From positions 2,484,484-2,548,483 of the forward strand of contig NZ_AP025523.1 of assembly GCF_027923555.1 (NCBI RefSeq): a stretch of DNA of 64,000 nucleotides, given 5' to 3'. The notes below the pieces were generated by a model. The model ran no database searches and was not told where the DNA came from. It saw nothing but the letters and a program-made list of their open reading frames with translations. The DNA is from Vulcanimicrobium alpinum (GTDB lineage: Bacteria > Vulcanimicrobiota > Vulcanimicrobiia > Vulcanimicrobiales > Vulcanimicrobiaceae). The number at the start of each line of letters is the position of its first letter. Positions within the stretch are counted from its first letter, which is position 1. This document shows positions 1-8,651 of this stretch, one piece after another. The translations under genes were made by a program, and so were the position numbers.

Positions 1-928
1 GATAGCCGCTCTCGAACGCGGAGATGTAGTGCGTCAGCAGCTTCTTCTGCGGATCGTTCGCCGGCAGATAGCTCGCGACGTTGATCTTCGTGCTCGCGAT
101 GAACGCGCCGTCGAGCGCGGCGCCGGCCTGCTGCGGGAAGACCCCCGTCGCCGCACCGTCGGAGTAGAAGATCGGCACCGAGATGCCGAGTTCGCGATAA
201 CCCTTGATGATCACGTTCGCCGACGGCAGCGTCGTCCACGCGACGACGGCCTGCGGGTTGGCAGCTTTGATCTTCGTCAATTGCGTCGTCGCGTCGCTCG
301 CGCGCGCGTCGATCGCTTCAGCGTCGACGACTTCAAATCCGAAGCGCTTCCCGGCGTCCTGGAAATGGGAGAGGCCCGTCTTGCCGTAGTCGTCGTTGCG
401 GTAGATGACGGCGACCTTCGTCATCTTCTTCGCGCGCATGTACTCCTGCATCGACTGCGCGACGTGGAAGTCGGTGATCGGCATCTTGAAGATCCACTGC
501 CGATCGGCGATCGGCTGGATCACCTGCGCGCTCGAGGCGAGCGAGACCATCGGCACCTTTGCCTGCGTCGCGAGCGGGACCATCGCCAGCGACGTTTGCG
601 TCAGCGACGAGCCGATGATCGCGGCGACGTGCTGGTCGAGGAGCTTGCGGGTGTTGTTGACGGCGGTCGTCGCGTTCGACTCGTCGTCGAGGACCGTGAC
701 CTGCAGCGGATGCCCCTGTACGCCGCCGGCCTTGTTGATCTCGTCGACCGCCATCTGGATGCTGTCGGCTTCCGGCCGGCCGAGGGTCGCACCCGGACCG
801 CTCTCTGAAACGGTCGCACCGATCACGTAGGGTTCCGCGGCGGCACCGGCGAGACGCGGCGGTGCCGCCGGAACGATGAGGAGCGCGGCGAGCGCGAGCA
901 TGCCGAAACGAACGACGATCCGAACCAT
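1..928 (-). CDS. livK: Branched-chain amino-acid ABC transporter substrate-binding protein (partial)
   Basis: This is the periplasmic ligand-binding subunit of a Liv-type (HAAT) importer for branched-chain amino acids or related compounds. The reverse-strand frame is open from an ATG at 928 to the window edge, so the C-terminus is missing (about 309 residues visible). It begins with a signal peptide (residues about 1-31, ending APPRLAGAAAEP) and continues with Peripla_BP_6 features such as IGATVSESGPGA, QMAVDEINKAGGVQG and VAVIYRNDDYGKTG. A strong AAGGAGG ribosome site lies just upstream of the ATG. It is the last gene of the operon livM-livH-livG-livF-livK, 89 bases after livF. The ligand cannot be told from sequence; amides, urea and aromatic acids are also carried by this family. 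Confidence 0.9.
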   Translation of the reverse strand, partial: MVRIVVRFGMLALAALLIVPAAPPRLAGAAAEPYVIGATVSESGPGATLGRPEADSIQMAVDEINKAGGVQGHPLQVTVLDDESNATTAVNNTRKLLDQHVAAIIGSSLTQTSLAMVPLATQAKVPMVSLASSAQVIQPIADRQWIFKMPITDFHVAQSMQEYMRAKKMTKVAVIYRNDDYGKTGLSHFQDAGKRFGFEVVDAEAIDARASDATTQLTKIKAANPQAVVAWTTLPSANVIIKGYRELGISVPIFYSDGAATGVFPQQAGAALDGAFIASTKINVASYLPANDPQKKLLTHYISAFESGY

Positions 929-1017
929 CTGACCCTCCTTACTTTCTTGCCGTCGTGTTGGCGGGCGACGCCGCAGTTTCCGTCTGAACGCGAGGCCGCG
1001 AGCGGTCCGCGCCGCCC

Positions 1018-1743
1018 TCAGGGCCGCGCGGCGAGGTAGACGGAACGCGCCGAGCGCGCCAGTTCGTCGGCGGTCTCGGTCCCGACGATGCGGCCGCGCT
1101 GCATCAGATACGCGCGCGAACAGATGCGCGCCGCCAGCCGCAGGTTCTGCTCCACCAGCACGATCGTGACACCCCGCTCGGCGAGCCGCGCGAGCGCGCC
1201 GAAGTTCTCGGCGCGCACTTTCGGCGCCAGACCCAGACTCGGTTCGTCGAGCAGCAGCAGGTCGGGCTTCGCCATCAGCGCGCGACCGATTGCGACCATC
1301 TGCTGTTCGCCGCCAGAGAGCGAACCCGCGATCGTGTCGCGATAGCGCCGCAGCGCCGGAAAGAGCTCGAAGACGCCCTCGAGATCGGCGGCGAGCACGG
1401 CGCGCGGCGCCCGCCGCGCGTAGGCGCCCATCTGCAGGTTCTCGCGCACGGTGAGCGGCGCGAAGATCCCGCGCCGTTCGGGGACGAGCGCGACGCCGCG
1501 CGTCGCCAACCGCTCCGGCGAAAGCCCGGTGACGTCGGCGCCGCCGATCCGGACGCGGCCGGCTTTGGGCGGGATCAGCCCGGTGATCGACCCGACCAGC
1601 GTCGTCTTCCCGGCGCCGTTGGGACCGACGATCGCGACGGTCTCGCCGCGTTCGACCCGCAGGCTCACGTCCCACAGCACCTGCACGCGGCCGCGCAGCG
1701 TCGAAAGATGCTCGATCTCGAGCGCGGGCTCTCCATCGCTCAC
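1018..1743 (-). CDS. livF: Branched-chain amino-acid ABC transporter ATP-binding protein LivF
   Basis: One of the two cytoplasmic ATPases that power the Liv importer. The 241 residues match the usual LivF length. Walker A is GPNGAGKTT (about residues 40-48), the ABC signature is LSGGEQQMV (about 142-150), and Walker B ends in LLLLDEPSLGLAP. The signature is canonical, unlike that of the partner LivG. The start codon overlaps the stop of livG by four bases (ATGA), which indicates translational coupling. It works with LivG on the LivH/LivM membrane pair. Confidence 0.95.
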   Translation of the reverse strand: MSDGEPALEIEHLSTLRGRVQVLWDVSLRVERGETVAIVGPNGAGKTTLVGSITGLIPPKAGRVRIGGADVTGLSPERLATRGVALVPERRGIFAPLTVRENLQMGAYARRAPRAVLAADLEGVFELFPALRRYRDTIAGSLSGGEQQMVAIGRALMAKPDLLLLDEPSLGLAPKVRAENFGALARLAERGVTIVLVEQNLRLAARICSRAYLMQRGRIVGTETADELARSARSVYLAARP

Positions 1744-2573
1744 GGCGTCACCCTCGCTTCGCCGCCGCGATCGCCCGCCGGCGCCTCCAATTCGTCGCCG
1801 AGATACGCGTCGATCACGAGCGGAGCGGAGGCGACGGCGTCGGGTGCTCCCTCGGCGATCTTGCGTCCGTGGTCGAGCACCACGACGCGATCGGCGACGG
1901 CGAGGAGTTCGCCGACGGCGTGCTCGACGAGCAGCACCGCGACGCCGTCGGCGCGCGCGCGGCGGATCGACGCGATCACGGCGTCGACTTCGTCAGGGTT
2001 GAGCCCCGAGAGCGGCTCGTCGAGCAGCAGCACCGTCGGCTCGACCGCGAGCGCGCGCGCGAGTTCGAGCAGACGCTCTTCGCCGAACGCGAGCGATTCG
2101 GTCGCGCGCGACGCCATCGCGCCGATCCCGGCGCGCTCGAGAACGGCGTCGGCCCGTTCGCGCACCTCCGCTTCGGCGCGGCGGCGCGCCCGCAGCCCGA
2201 GGCCGCAGGGGATCAGCTCGCGCGCGGGCAGCGGCGGATACGCGCCGCCGAACGCGCGCGCGGCGAGCGCGACCTCGACCGATTCGCGCACCGTGAGCCC
2301 CCAGAACATCACCGGCGTCTGGAACGTGCGCGTGACGCCGCAGGCCGCGACCGCGTGCACCGGCTTCCCGTTCAGCGGGATCTCCCCGAGCATGACGCTC
2401 CCCGACGTGGGACGCTGGACGCCGCTGATGACGTTGAAGAGCGTCGTCTTCCCCGCACCGTTGGGCCCCATGACGCCGAGCACTTCGCCGCTGCGCGCGG
2501 TGAACGAAACGCCGTCGACGGCGAGGACGCCGCCGAAGCGCATCGAGACGTCGCGCACCTCGAGCGTGCTCAC
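1740..2573 (-). CDS. livG: Branched-chain amino-acid ABC transporter ATP-binding protein LivG
   Basis: Second ATPase of the Liv importer, 277 residues. The frame is open far upstream, but the family start is the GTG at 2573 (VSTLEVRDVSMRFGG), which overlaps the livH stop as GTGA. Walker A GPNGAGKTT lies at about residues 36-44 and Walker B LLLDEPLSGLNPDE at about 182-195. The ABC signature reads LAFGEERLLE instead of LSGGQ, the kind of departure often seen in LivG proteins (LSYGxQ). The ORF overlaps livF by four bases downstream. Confidence 0.93.
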   Translation of the reverse strand: MSTLEVRDVSMRFGGVLAVDGVSFTARSGEVLGVMGPNGAGKTTLFNVISGVQRPTSGSVMLGEIPLNGKPVHAVAACGVTRTFQTPVMFWGLTVRESVEVALAARAFGGAYPPLPARELIPCGLGLRARRRAEAEVRERADAVLERAGIGAMASRATESLAFGEERLLELARALAVEPTVLLLDEPLSGLNPDEVDAVIASIRRARADGVAVLLVEHAVGELLAVADRVVVLDHGRKIAEGAPDAVASAPLVIDAYLGDELEAPAGDRGGEARVTP

Positions 2574-3442
2574 GCGCGGCGCACCGCGCGCCCGAGCAGT
2601 CCTTGCGGCCGCACGACGAGCACGAGCACGAGGATCAGAAATCCGACGCCCTCTTCCCAGCCGGTCGAGAGCAGGCCGCCGGCGACCTTCACCACGATGC
2701 CGAGCACGAAGCCGCCGACGAGCGCGCCCGGCAGGCTTTCGAGGCCGCCGAGCACCGCGGCGACGAAGCCGGCGAGACCGAGCGTGAGCCCCATGTCGTA
2801 GGTCGCGCTGGTGATCGGTGCGATCACCACCCCGCCGAGTCCGCCGATCGCGGCGGCCGCCACGAAACTCCATAGCGCGAACGTGCGCAGGGGGATCCCG
2901 AACGTCGACGCAATCGGCGGGTTCGCGACCGCGGCGCGCACCGCGGTTCCGGTGTACGTGCGGCGAAAGAACACGTAGAGCGCCGCGAAGACGACGACGT
3001 CGGTGCCGAACACCCACGACGCCTGCGGCGGGAGGACGCCGCCGAAGATCGTGAGTGCGGTGCCGCCGGTGAACGGCGTGAGGCTCAGCGGGTTGGTCCC
3101 CCACACGAAGAGCGCGAGCCCGCGCAGCGCGACGTCGAGGCCGAGCGTGATGAAGATCAGGGTGACGCCGGTCGAGGCGCGTGCGGGCCGGATCGCGGCG
3201 AGATAGCAGATCCCGCCGACCGCCGCGGCGACGGCGACCGCCAGCGCGGTTGCGGCGAACACCGGCATCCCCGCCGTCGCGAGCGACGACGCCGTCATCG
3301 CGCCGATCATCGCGAATTCGCCTTGCGCGAAGTTGATCAATCCGGTGACCTGATAGATGAGCACGAAGCCGGCCGCGATCAGCGCGTAGATCGCACCGAC
3401 CTCGATCCCGGCGAGCACGTATTGCCACACCTGCGCGGTCAC
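2570..3442 (-). CDS. livH: Branched-chain amino-acid ABC transporter permease LivH
   Basis: Inner-membrane permease of the Liv importer, 290 residues of mostly hydrophobic sequence with about eight membrane spans. The N-terminus (GIEVGAIYALIAAGFVLIYQ, then GLINFAQGEFAMIG) is the family hallmark. The EAA-like cytoplasmic loop is near GVVIAPITSATYDMGLTLGL. The GTG start at 3442 overlaps the livM stop (GTGA), and the frame upstream of it is not LivH-like, so the longer reading is rejected. It pairs with LivM to form the translocation pore. Confidence 0.93.
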   Translation of the reverse strand: MTAQVWQYVLAGIEVGAIYALIAAGFVLIYQVTGLINFAQGEFAMIGAMTASSLATAGMPVFAATALAVAVAAAVGGICYLAAIRPARASTGVTLIFITLGLDVALRGLALFVWGTNPLSLTPFTGGTALTIFGGVLPPQASWVFGTDVVVFAALYVFFRRTYTGTAVRAAVANPPIASTFGIPLRTFALWSFVAAAAIGGLGGVVIAPITSATYDMGLTLGLAGFVAAVLGGLESLPGALVGGFVLGIVVKVAGGLLSTGWEEGVGFLILVLVLVVRPQGLLGRAVRRA

Positions 3443-4398
3443 GCGCGCGCCGCCTCGCCGCGCGCGCCCGCGATCCCGCGCGGGAGCAGGATCAGCATCG
3501 CGATCAGGATCGCGCCAAGGAAAAACGATTGGAAGTCGCCGCGCGCGTTCGGCAGCACGATCGGGACGAACGTCTGCAGCACCTGACCGAGCACGACGAC
3601 GAGGGCCGCACCAATCACCGCACCCCACAAACTGCGGATCCCGCCGATGACGGACATCAGTACGAAGTTCACCGAGAGCAGGAAGCTGAACGACGACGGA
3701 TCGATGTACGAGGCCTGCGAGGCGTAGATCGCGCCGGCGATCCCGGCATACGCCGCGCTCAGGACGAACGTCTGGCGCTTGAGCCGTTCCGCGTCGACGC
3801 CGAGCGCTTCGGCGCCGAGTTCACCGGCGGAGATCGCGACCAGCGACCGTCCGAAACTCGAGCGCACCAGATTCCCGGCGAACCAGATCCCGATCGCCAG
3901 CATCGACCACGCCAAGATCGCGTAGGCGCGCTGGTCGAAGGCGAACGCGCCGATCGCGAATCCCGGGATGTCCTTGAACCCCGACGACCCGCCGATGAAC
4001 TCCCACTCGTTGAAGACGACGTTGATGACGATGCCGAGCGCCAGCGTCGCGAGCGCCAGAAGGTTCTCACGCAAACGCAGCGCGACGAAGCTCAGCGCAT
4101 AGGCGATCAGTGCTGCGAGCAGCGCGCCGCCGATCATCCCGAGCCACGGTGTCAGATGCGCTTTCACGGCCAGCGCCGCCGATGTATACGCGCCGATCCC
4201 GAAGAACGCCGCCTGGCCGAGCGAGACCTGTCCGGCATACCCCATGAACAGGTTGAGCCCGATCGTCACCAGCGCGTAGAGCCCGATCTGCGTCAGCAGT
4301 CCGGTGTAGTACGACGGCAGTACCCAGACCAGCGCGGCGACGACGGCGAGCACGGCCAGCGCACTGCGGCCGTAGGCGTGGGAGGGGCGGAGCAGCAT
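3439..4398 (-). CDS. livM: Branched-chain amino-acid ABC transporter permease LivM
   Basis: Second permease of the Liv importer and first gene of this operon, 319 residues. Family features are NLFMGYAGQVSLGQAAFFGI near residues 49-68, a series of hydrophobic spans and the loop GVDAERLKRQTFVLSAAYAG. The C-terminus LPRGIAG is typical of LivM. The start is an ATG at 4398. Only about 60 bases separate it from the upstream regulator gene, and those contain a hairpin that may end that gene's transcript, so the liv promoter must lie very close to the start or transcription reads through. Confidence 0.93.
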   Translation of the reverse strand: MLLRPSHAYGRSALAVLAVVAALVWVLPSYYTGLLTQIGLYALVTIGLNLFMGYAGQVSLGQAAFFGIGAYTSAALAVKAHLTPWLGMIGGALLAALIAYALSFVALRLRENLLALATLALGIVINVVFNEWEFIGGSSGFKDIPGFAIGAFAFDQRAYAILAWSMLAIGIWFAGNLVRSSFGRSLVAISAGELGAEALGVDAERLKRQTFVLSAAYAGIAGAIYASQASYIDPSSFSFLLSVNFVLMSVIGGIRSLWGAVIGAALVVVLGQVLQTFVPIVLPNARGDFQSFFLGAILIAMLILLPRGIAGARGEAARA

Positions 4399-4430
4399 CT
4401 CTCCGCCGCCTCTCTCTGGAACCGCACGTC

Positions 4431-4458
4431 AAACCCTGCCGGATCGCAATCCGGCGGG
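4431..4458 (-). terminator. Candidate intrinsic terminator after the LuxR response regulator
   Basis: Read on the minus strand, GCCGGAT and ATCCGGC form a seven-pair stem with a TGCG loop, extended by CCC/GGG past a one-base bulge and followed by TTT. It lies just after the response-regulator stop codon and before livM. The T-run is short, so termination may be partial. Confidence 0.5.
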
Positions 4459-4461
4459 ACG

Positions 4462-5100
4462 TTACGCGATGCCGTTCCGGATCGCGTAGATCGCCGCTTG
4501 GGTCCGCGCGGTGATTTGCAGCTTCGAGAAGATGCGGCTGATGTGGTTCTTCACCGTCTTCTCGGAGAGGCAGAGCCGGTCGCCGATCTCCTTGTTCGAG
4601 AGTCCGCCCGCGATGAGGCGGATGATCTCGCTCTCGCGCAGCGAGAGTTCGTCCTCGGCGGGACGCTCCGACTTGAGCCGCCGCAGCAGCCCGCCGGCGA
4701 CGCGCGCGTCAAAGTACGTTTCACCGCGAGCGACGGCCTTGCACGCACGGATCAGCTCGCCCGGCGAGACGTCCTTGACGAGATAGCCGTCGACGCCGCA
4801 CGCCAGGCAGCGCTGCATCGATTGCTGCTGCGCGTGAGAGGTGAGGACGACGATCCTGGTCCCCGGCGACGCGATCCGCGCCTGCGCGATGAGGTCGTCG
4901 AACTCGGCAGCGAAGTCATCCATGTCGATCAGCAGCAGATCCGGCTGATGGACCGCGATGCTGCCCTCATCGAGGGTCCGCGCGTCGCAGATCACCTCGA
5001 GCTCGCGATCGCTCGCCAGCAGATGGCACAGCGCTTTGCCGACGATGCTCTGACTCTCGACGACGATGAGACGGCAGTGCCGAGTAATGGTCGGATTCAT
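4462..5100 (-). CDS. NarL/FixJ-type response regulator
   Basis: Two-domain transcription regulator of 212 residues. The receiver domain (about 8-125) has the likely phosphoacceptor Asp59 in LLLIDMDDF, Thr87 in VVLTSHA and Lys109 in YLVKDVSPGEL. The usual acidic pair near the N-terminus is reduced to VVES, with one Glu. The LuxR-type helix-turn-helix (about 152-210) reads LSLRESEIIRLIAGG then KTVKNHISRIFSKL. The frame is open to 5253, but the ATG at 5100 is preferred because GGGAG precedes it and the receiver domain starts immediately. No histidine kinase is adjacent, so it is an orphan here. Confidence 0.9.
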   Translation of the reverse strand: MNPTITRHCRLIVVESQSIVGKALCHLLASDRELEVICDARTLDEGSIAVHQPDLLLIDMDDFAAEFDDLIAQARIASPGTRIVVLTSHAQQQSMQRCLACGVDGYLVKDVSPGELIRACKAVARGETYFDARVAGGLLRRLKSERPAEDELSLRESEIIRLIAGGLSNKEIGDRLCLSEKTVKNHISRIFSKLQITARTQAAIYAIRNGIA

Positions 5101-5528
5101 CTCGGTCTCCCAGATAAGTGCAGATAGGGTGGGATGGGTCGGGTCGAAAGTCACAGACGGAACGCCGAACGAGGCGCTGGATCGACCGATCGGTGAGGCC
5201 AAAGGTCTTGCACCGACCGGGCACCGTTTCGTCCGGAAACATTCCGGAAACACATTGTATCCCGGATCACACGGGGTGACTATCCTAGAAAGTGGGGATT
5301 CGGGCCCGTACGTTTGGGCCGAAAGTTCCCAGATTTTTCGGTGTCGCTAGGCACAACGGCCCGAAATCGCACAGTTCCGGCAGATTCTTGATGGTCAATA
5401 GTCCCGCGCCGCTTCGTCATCCGCCCCGCGTAGAAGGGACGTCGGGGCCTGCTCGCCCGCCGTGTTTCAAAGTCCTCGGAATGCGGGACGAAAGGGCAGT
5501 CTCTGATGTGGAACTAGCAGCGTAGATC
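5101..5528. other. Divergent intergenic region between two LuxR-type regulators
   Basis: About 430 bases without a convincing gene. It holds a -10-like TACAAT (minus strand, 5254-5259) and a direct repeat TCCGGAAACA at 5232-5241 and 5243-5252. An open frame at 5292-5525 (plus) has no recognisable protein features and was not called. Promoters of both flanking regulators probably lie here. Confidence 0.6.
5232..5259 (-). promoter_or_regulatory. -10-like hexamer with two direct repeats upstream of the response regulator
   Basis: TCCGGAAACA occurs twice, 11 bases apart (about one helical turn), a spacing typical of a tandem protein-binding site. TACAAT on the minus strand sits just upstream of the repeats in the direction of the response regulator gene. 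No good -35 was found, so the promoter is only tentative. Confidence 0.35.
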
Positions 5529-6514
5529 ATGCGAGCGGAGCGCGCACTCATTCGCGACCATGTCGATGGTCTCAACGGCGCCGGCACGGCATTCGTCTCG
5601 ATCGTCGCCGACCTCGTCCCCGTCTCGCGTTGGCGCTTCGGCCGGATCCATCTTCCGTATAACGTGGTGCAGTTCGCATGCTCGGAGCCGGACGAGGGGC
5701 CGGAGGAGTTCGAACGCTTCAGCATCGCGCACCGTGTCCTGCGTAGACGCGGCGCCGTCGGGTCTGCGATGTGGGCGATCCGCACTACCCCCACGCCGTC
5801 GCGATCTCGTTCCCGTACGCGGAAGGACGGGTCGCGGCGATCGTGCTGCTGCGCTCCGCCGAGCTCGGACCCTTCACCGATCACGAGCGGACGCTGCTCG
5901 GCGTGGCGCGCGAGATCGGCGAAGAGTGCCTGCCGCTGGGGATCACGACGTCAATGCCGTCGGCCGCGCCGAAGTCGGCGCTCTCGCGGCGCACCGCGCC
6001 CGCGATGTTCGTGCTCGATCGCGCGTACCAGGTCGTGATGGGTCCTCGCGCGCACGGCCCCTCGCCGGCGGCGCCCGACGGCGCACGCGAACGGCTGCCT
6101 CGCCTCATCGAACAGGAAGTCCGGACGATGACCTCCGCCTGGGCGGCCGATCCCCGAACGTTCGTCAACGCAACGTCCGTCTCGCTTCCGCTGCTCGTGA
6201 TTCGCGCGCACTCGATGCACGGCCGCGACGGCGCATTCCTCGCCGTCACCGTCGAGAGTCTGCGCGTTCGCCAGGTCCTGCGGCGGGCGAGCGAGGCCTA
6301 CACGATCACCGCCCGCGAGCTCGAGGTGCTTGCCGCGCTCCTCGACGGCTTACGCACCGAGGAGATCGCGGCGCATCTCGCGATCAGCATCTCCACGGTC
6401 AACGATCACGTCAAAAGCCTCGTCGCGCGGACGAAGTCGCAGAACCGCTCGCAGATGCTGGCACGCATCCTCGGATGGTACGGCGCCGAGCCGACGAGCA
6501 ACCGCGAAGCTTAG
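5529..6514 (+). CDS. LuxR-family regulator with an apparent frameshift near base 5760
   Basis: A DNA-binding regulator of about 328 residues if whole. The C-terminal LuxR domain is clear (ITARELEVLAALLDGLRTEEI then STVNDHVKSLVARTK). The middle looks GAF-like (AVAISFPYAEGR, GPFTDHERTLLGVAREIG). The first 78 residues, from the ATG at 5529, are in a different frame from the rest. Adding one G to the GGG run at 5760-5762 would join them smoothly as AVGVCDVGDPHYPH. As written, the second frame can only start at the GTG at 5771, after an in-frame TAG at 5744. Either the assembly lost one base or the gene is broken. No ribosome site is evident at 5529. The sensed signal is unknown. Confidence 0.6.
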
Positions 6515-6515
6515 C

Positions 6516-8651
6516 TCACAGCGAGCGGATGTCGCGCGGACGCGCGGGCGGCAGCGCTCCGGTCGTACCCGGGGCGATGCCGTAGGGCCCGATCGAGGAC
6601 CGCACCGGCTCGACCTTGTTGAGCACGACGCCCACGACGTTGCGTACGCCCGCGTTCTGCAGCCTGCGCAGGCCGCCCGTCGCGCGCGTCGCGTCGGTCT
6701 CGCGCGACGCGACGACGTACACGGTGCCCTCCGCGCGACCGCACACCACCGCTGCGTCCATGACGGCTCCGCACGCCGGCGTATCGATCAGCACGGTCTC
6801 GTAGCGCTTCTTCGCTTCCTGCAAGAAACGCTCGAACGCCGGCGATTGGAGCAGCGCGAACGGATTCGGGACGCTCGTGCCGGCGACGATCACGTCGAGT
6901 CCGGCATGCGGCGTCGTGCGAATCGCTTCGTCGAAGGTCACCGTCCCGACGAGCAGATCGGAGAGCCCGGCCGAGCGCTTCGTGTCGAGGAGCTGGTGCA
7001 CCGACGGCAAGCGCAGGTCGGCGTCGACGAGCAGAACGCGCGGCCGCAATTCGGCCATCGCGACCGCGGTCTTGAACGCGACCGACGACTTACCGCTTTC
7101 GGGATCGGCGCTCGTGAACGCGATCGTCGAGAGCGGTTCGCTGGACGCGTAGCGCAGCGAGGTGACGAGCTGCAGCACGGCGTCGACCATCGTGACCTCG
7201 AGCCACCCCGGCCGGCTCGCACGATCGGGAAGCTGCGGGATCGAACTGAGCACCGGGAGGCCGAGCCGCTCCGCGACGTCGCGTTCGGTGCGAATCCGCC
7301 CGTCGAGCCGATCGACGACGAAGACCGTCGTCAATCCGATGATCAGCGCCAGGAGTGCGCCGATCGTCATGACGACCAGCGCGTTCGGCGCGACTTCCGC
7401 CTGCGCCGCCGAAGCGCGCGCGATGACCGAGACGTCGCTGAGCGTCGTCGTGCTCGCGATGTTCTCTTGGCTCAGCTTCTGCTCCAGGGCGTTGTACACG
7501 TCCTCGTCGAGTTTGACCTGGCGCTTGAGGGCGAGCAGTTTCGCGGCTTCCTTCGGCAGCGCACGCAGCGCCGGCATCGCTCCGGCGTGCTGCGCGCGAA
7601 GCACGTTCAGCTGGGCCGCATCCGCGGCGATCTGAGCGCTGAGGGTCGCCGCCGTCTGCGTCAACGTCTGCCGCACCGGATTCACGATAGTGGAGGTCTG
7701 CGCGACGACGGTCGCAGGCGTCTTGGCGAGCTCGCGCCGGATCTGCGCGTCCTGCGTCTGGAGCGCCTTCACGGTTGGATGCTCGTCGGTATACTGAGCG
7801 CGGGCGTTCTGAAGCTGCACGTCGGTTTGCGCGAGCTGCGTCTGCAGCTGGACGACGGCCGGGTTCTGCGCGACTTGATTGCCGCCGCCGATCGTCTCGG
7901 TCGTTCCGCCGAGCTCCTGACGAACGACGGCCAACTGTGCCGCGGCTTGTTTCTGGTCGACCTCGGTCGCGGCGATTTTTCGCTCGGTATCGGAAATCGC
8001 CGCGATCGTGCTCTGCGTCTGGGCGTCGGCATCCGCAAGGCCGTACTTCGCTTGGAAGGTCGCGAGCATCGCCGCGCTGCGACCGAGCTTCGCCTTCGCT
8101 TCCGGGAGCTGCTCGGTGATGAACGCCGCCGCGGATTCGGCTTGCGAAACGACGAGGTCGCGGCGCAGCGCAACGAACGAGTCGGCGAGGGCGTTCGCGA
8201 TCCGCGCCGAGTCCGCCGCATCGTGCCACGAGACGCCGACGTCGACGATCGCAGTGTTCGTGCGCGGGTGCACGGCGATGTGCCGCGCGAGACGCGCCGT
8301 CGTCACCGGGAGGTGCGCGCTGCGGATCGTGCGCTCGAGGACCGGTTCCTCGCGCAGCATCTCGGCGTAGGTTTCCGCCGTTTGTCCTTTCGACGCGTCG
8401 AGGATCGCGTTGAGCACCGGCAGGATCGTCTGCTGCGAATCGCCCGTCGCCGTTCTCCCGGCGATCAGCTGCACGTGAGTCGTGTACGACTTCGGTACGA
8501 GGAGCACGACGGCTACGGTTGCGATCAGAATCGCCGCTATCGTCGCCGCGAACAGTTTGCCGCGGCGGCGCAGAACGTCCAGCGCCGAGCGACGCGGCGG
8601 CCCGTTCGAGACGACGATGCGATCGCTGGTGGGAAGCGCGAGGGTATCCAT
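6516..8651 (-). CDS. Polysaccharide chain-length/tyrosine-kinase protein (Wzc/EpsB-like), copy 1
   Basis: Inner-membrane co-polymerase that controls export and length of a capsule or exopolysaccharide, 711 residues. A Wzz domain lies between two membrane spans (about 33-53 and 428-450) with a long periplasmic coiled coil rich in Gln and Ala. The C-terminal BY-kinase domain has a P-loop SADPESGKSS (about 513-522), Walker A' LLVDADLRLPS and Walker B VLIDTPACGAV. The C-terminal tail has only one Tyr (SSIGPYGIAP), not the usual Tyr cluster. The ATG at 8651 shares one base with the stop of the export gene upstream (TGATG). A close paralogue lies at 17620-19797. It ends the minus-strand arm of the locus. 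Confidence 0.88.
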   Translation of the reverse strand: MDTLALPTSDRIVVSNGPPRRSALDVLRRRGKLFAATIAAILIATVAVVLLVPKSYTTHVQLIAGRTATGDSQQTILPVLNAILDASKGQTAETYAEMLREEPVLERTIRSAHLPVTTARLARHIAVHPRTNTAIVDVGVSWHDAADSARIANALADSFVALRRDLVVSQAESAAAFITEQLPEAKAKLGRSAAMLATFQAKYGLADADAQTQSTIAAISDTERKIAATEVDQKQAAAQLAVVRQELGGTTETIGGGNQVAQNPAVVQLQTQLAQTDVQLQNARAQYTDEHPTVKALQTQDAQIRRELAKTPATVVAQTSTIVNPVRQTLTQTAATLSAQIAADAAQLNVLRAQHAGAMPALRALPKEAAKLLALKRQVKLDEDVYNALEQKLSQENIASTTTLSDVSVIARASAAQAEVAPNALVVMTIGALLALIIGLTTVFVVDRLDGRIRTERDVAERLGLPVLSSIPQLPDRASRPGWLEVTMVDAVLQLVTSLRYASSEPLSTIAFTSADPESGKSSVAFKTAVAMAELRPRVLLVDADLRLPSVHQLLDTKRSAGLSDLLVGTVTFDEAIRTTPHAGLDVIVAGTSVPNPFALLQSPAFERFLQEAKKRYETVLIDTPACGAVMDAAVVCGRAEGTVYVVASRETDATRATGGLRRLQNAGVRNVVGVVLNKVEPVRSSIGPYGIAPGTTGALPPARPRDIRSL

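Noticed and set aside
5292-5525. 77-codon plus-strand frame in the divergent region
   Set aside because: No ribosome site and no protein-like pattern.
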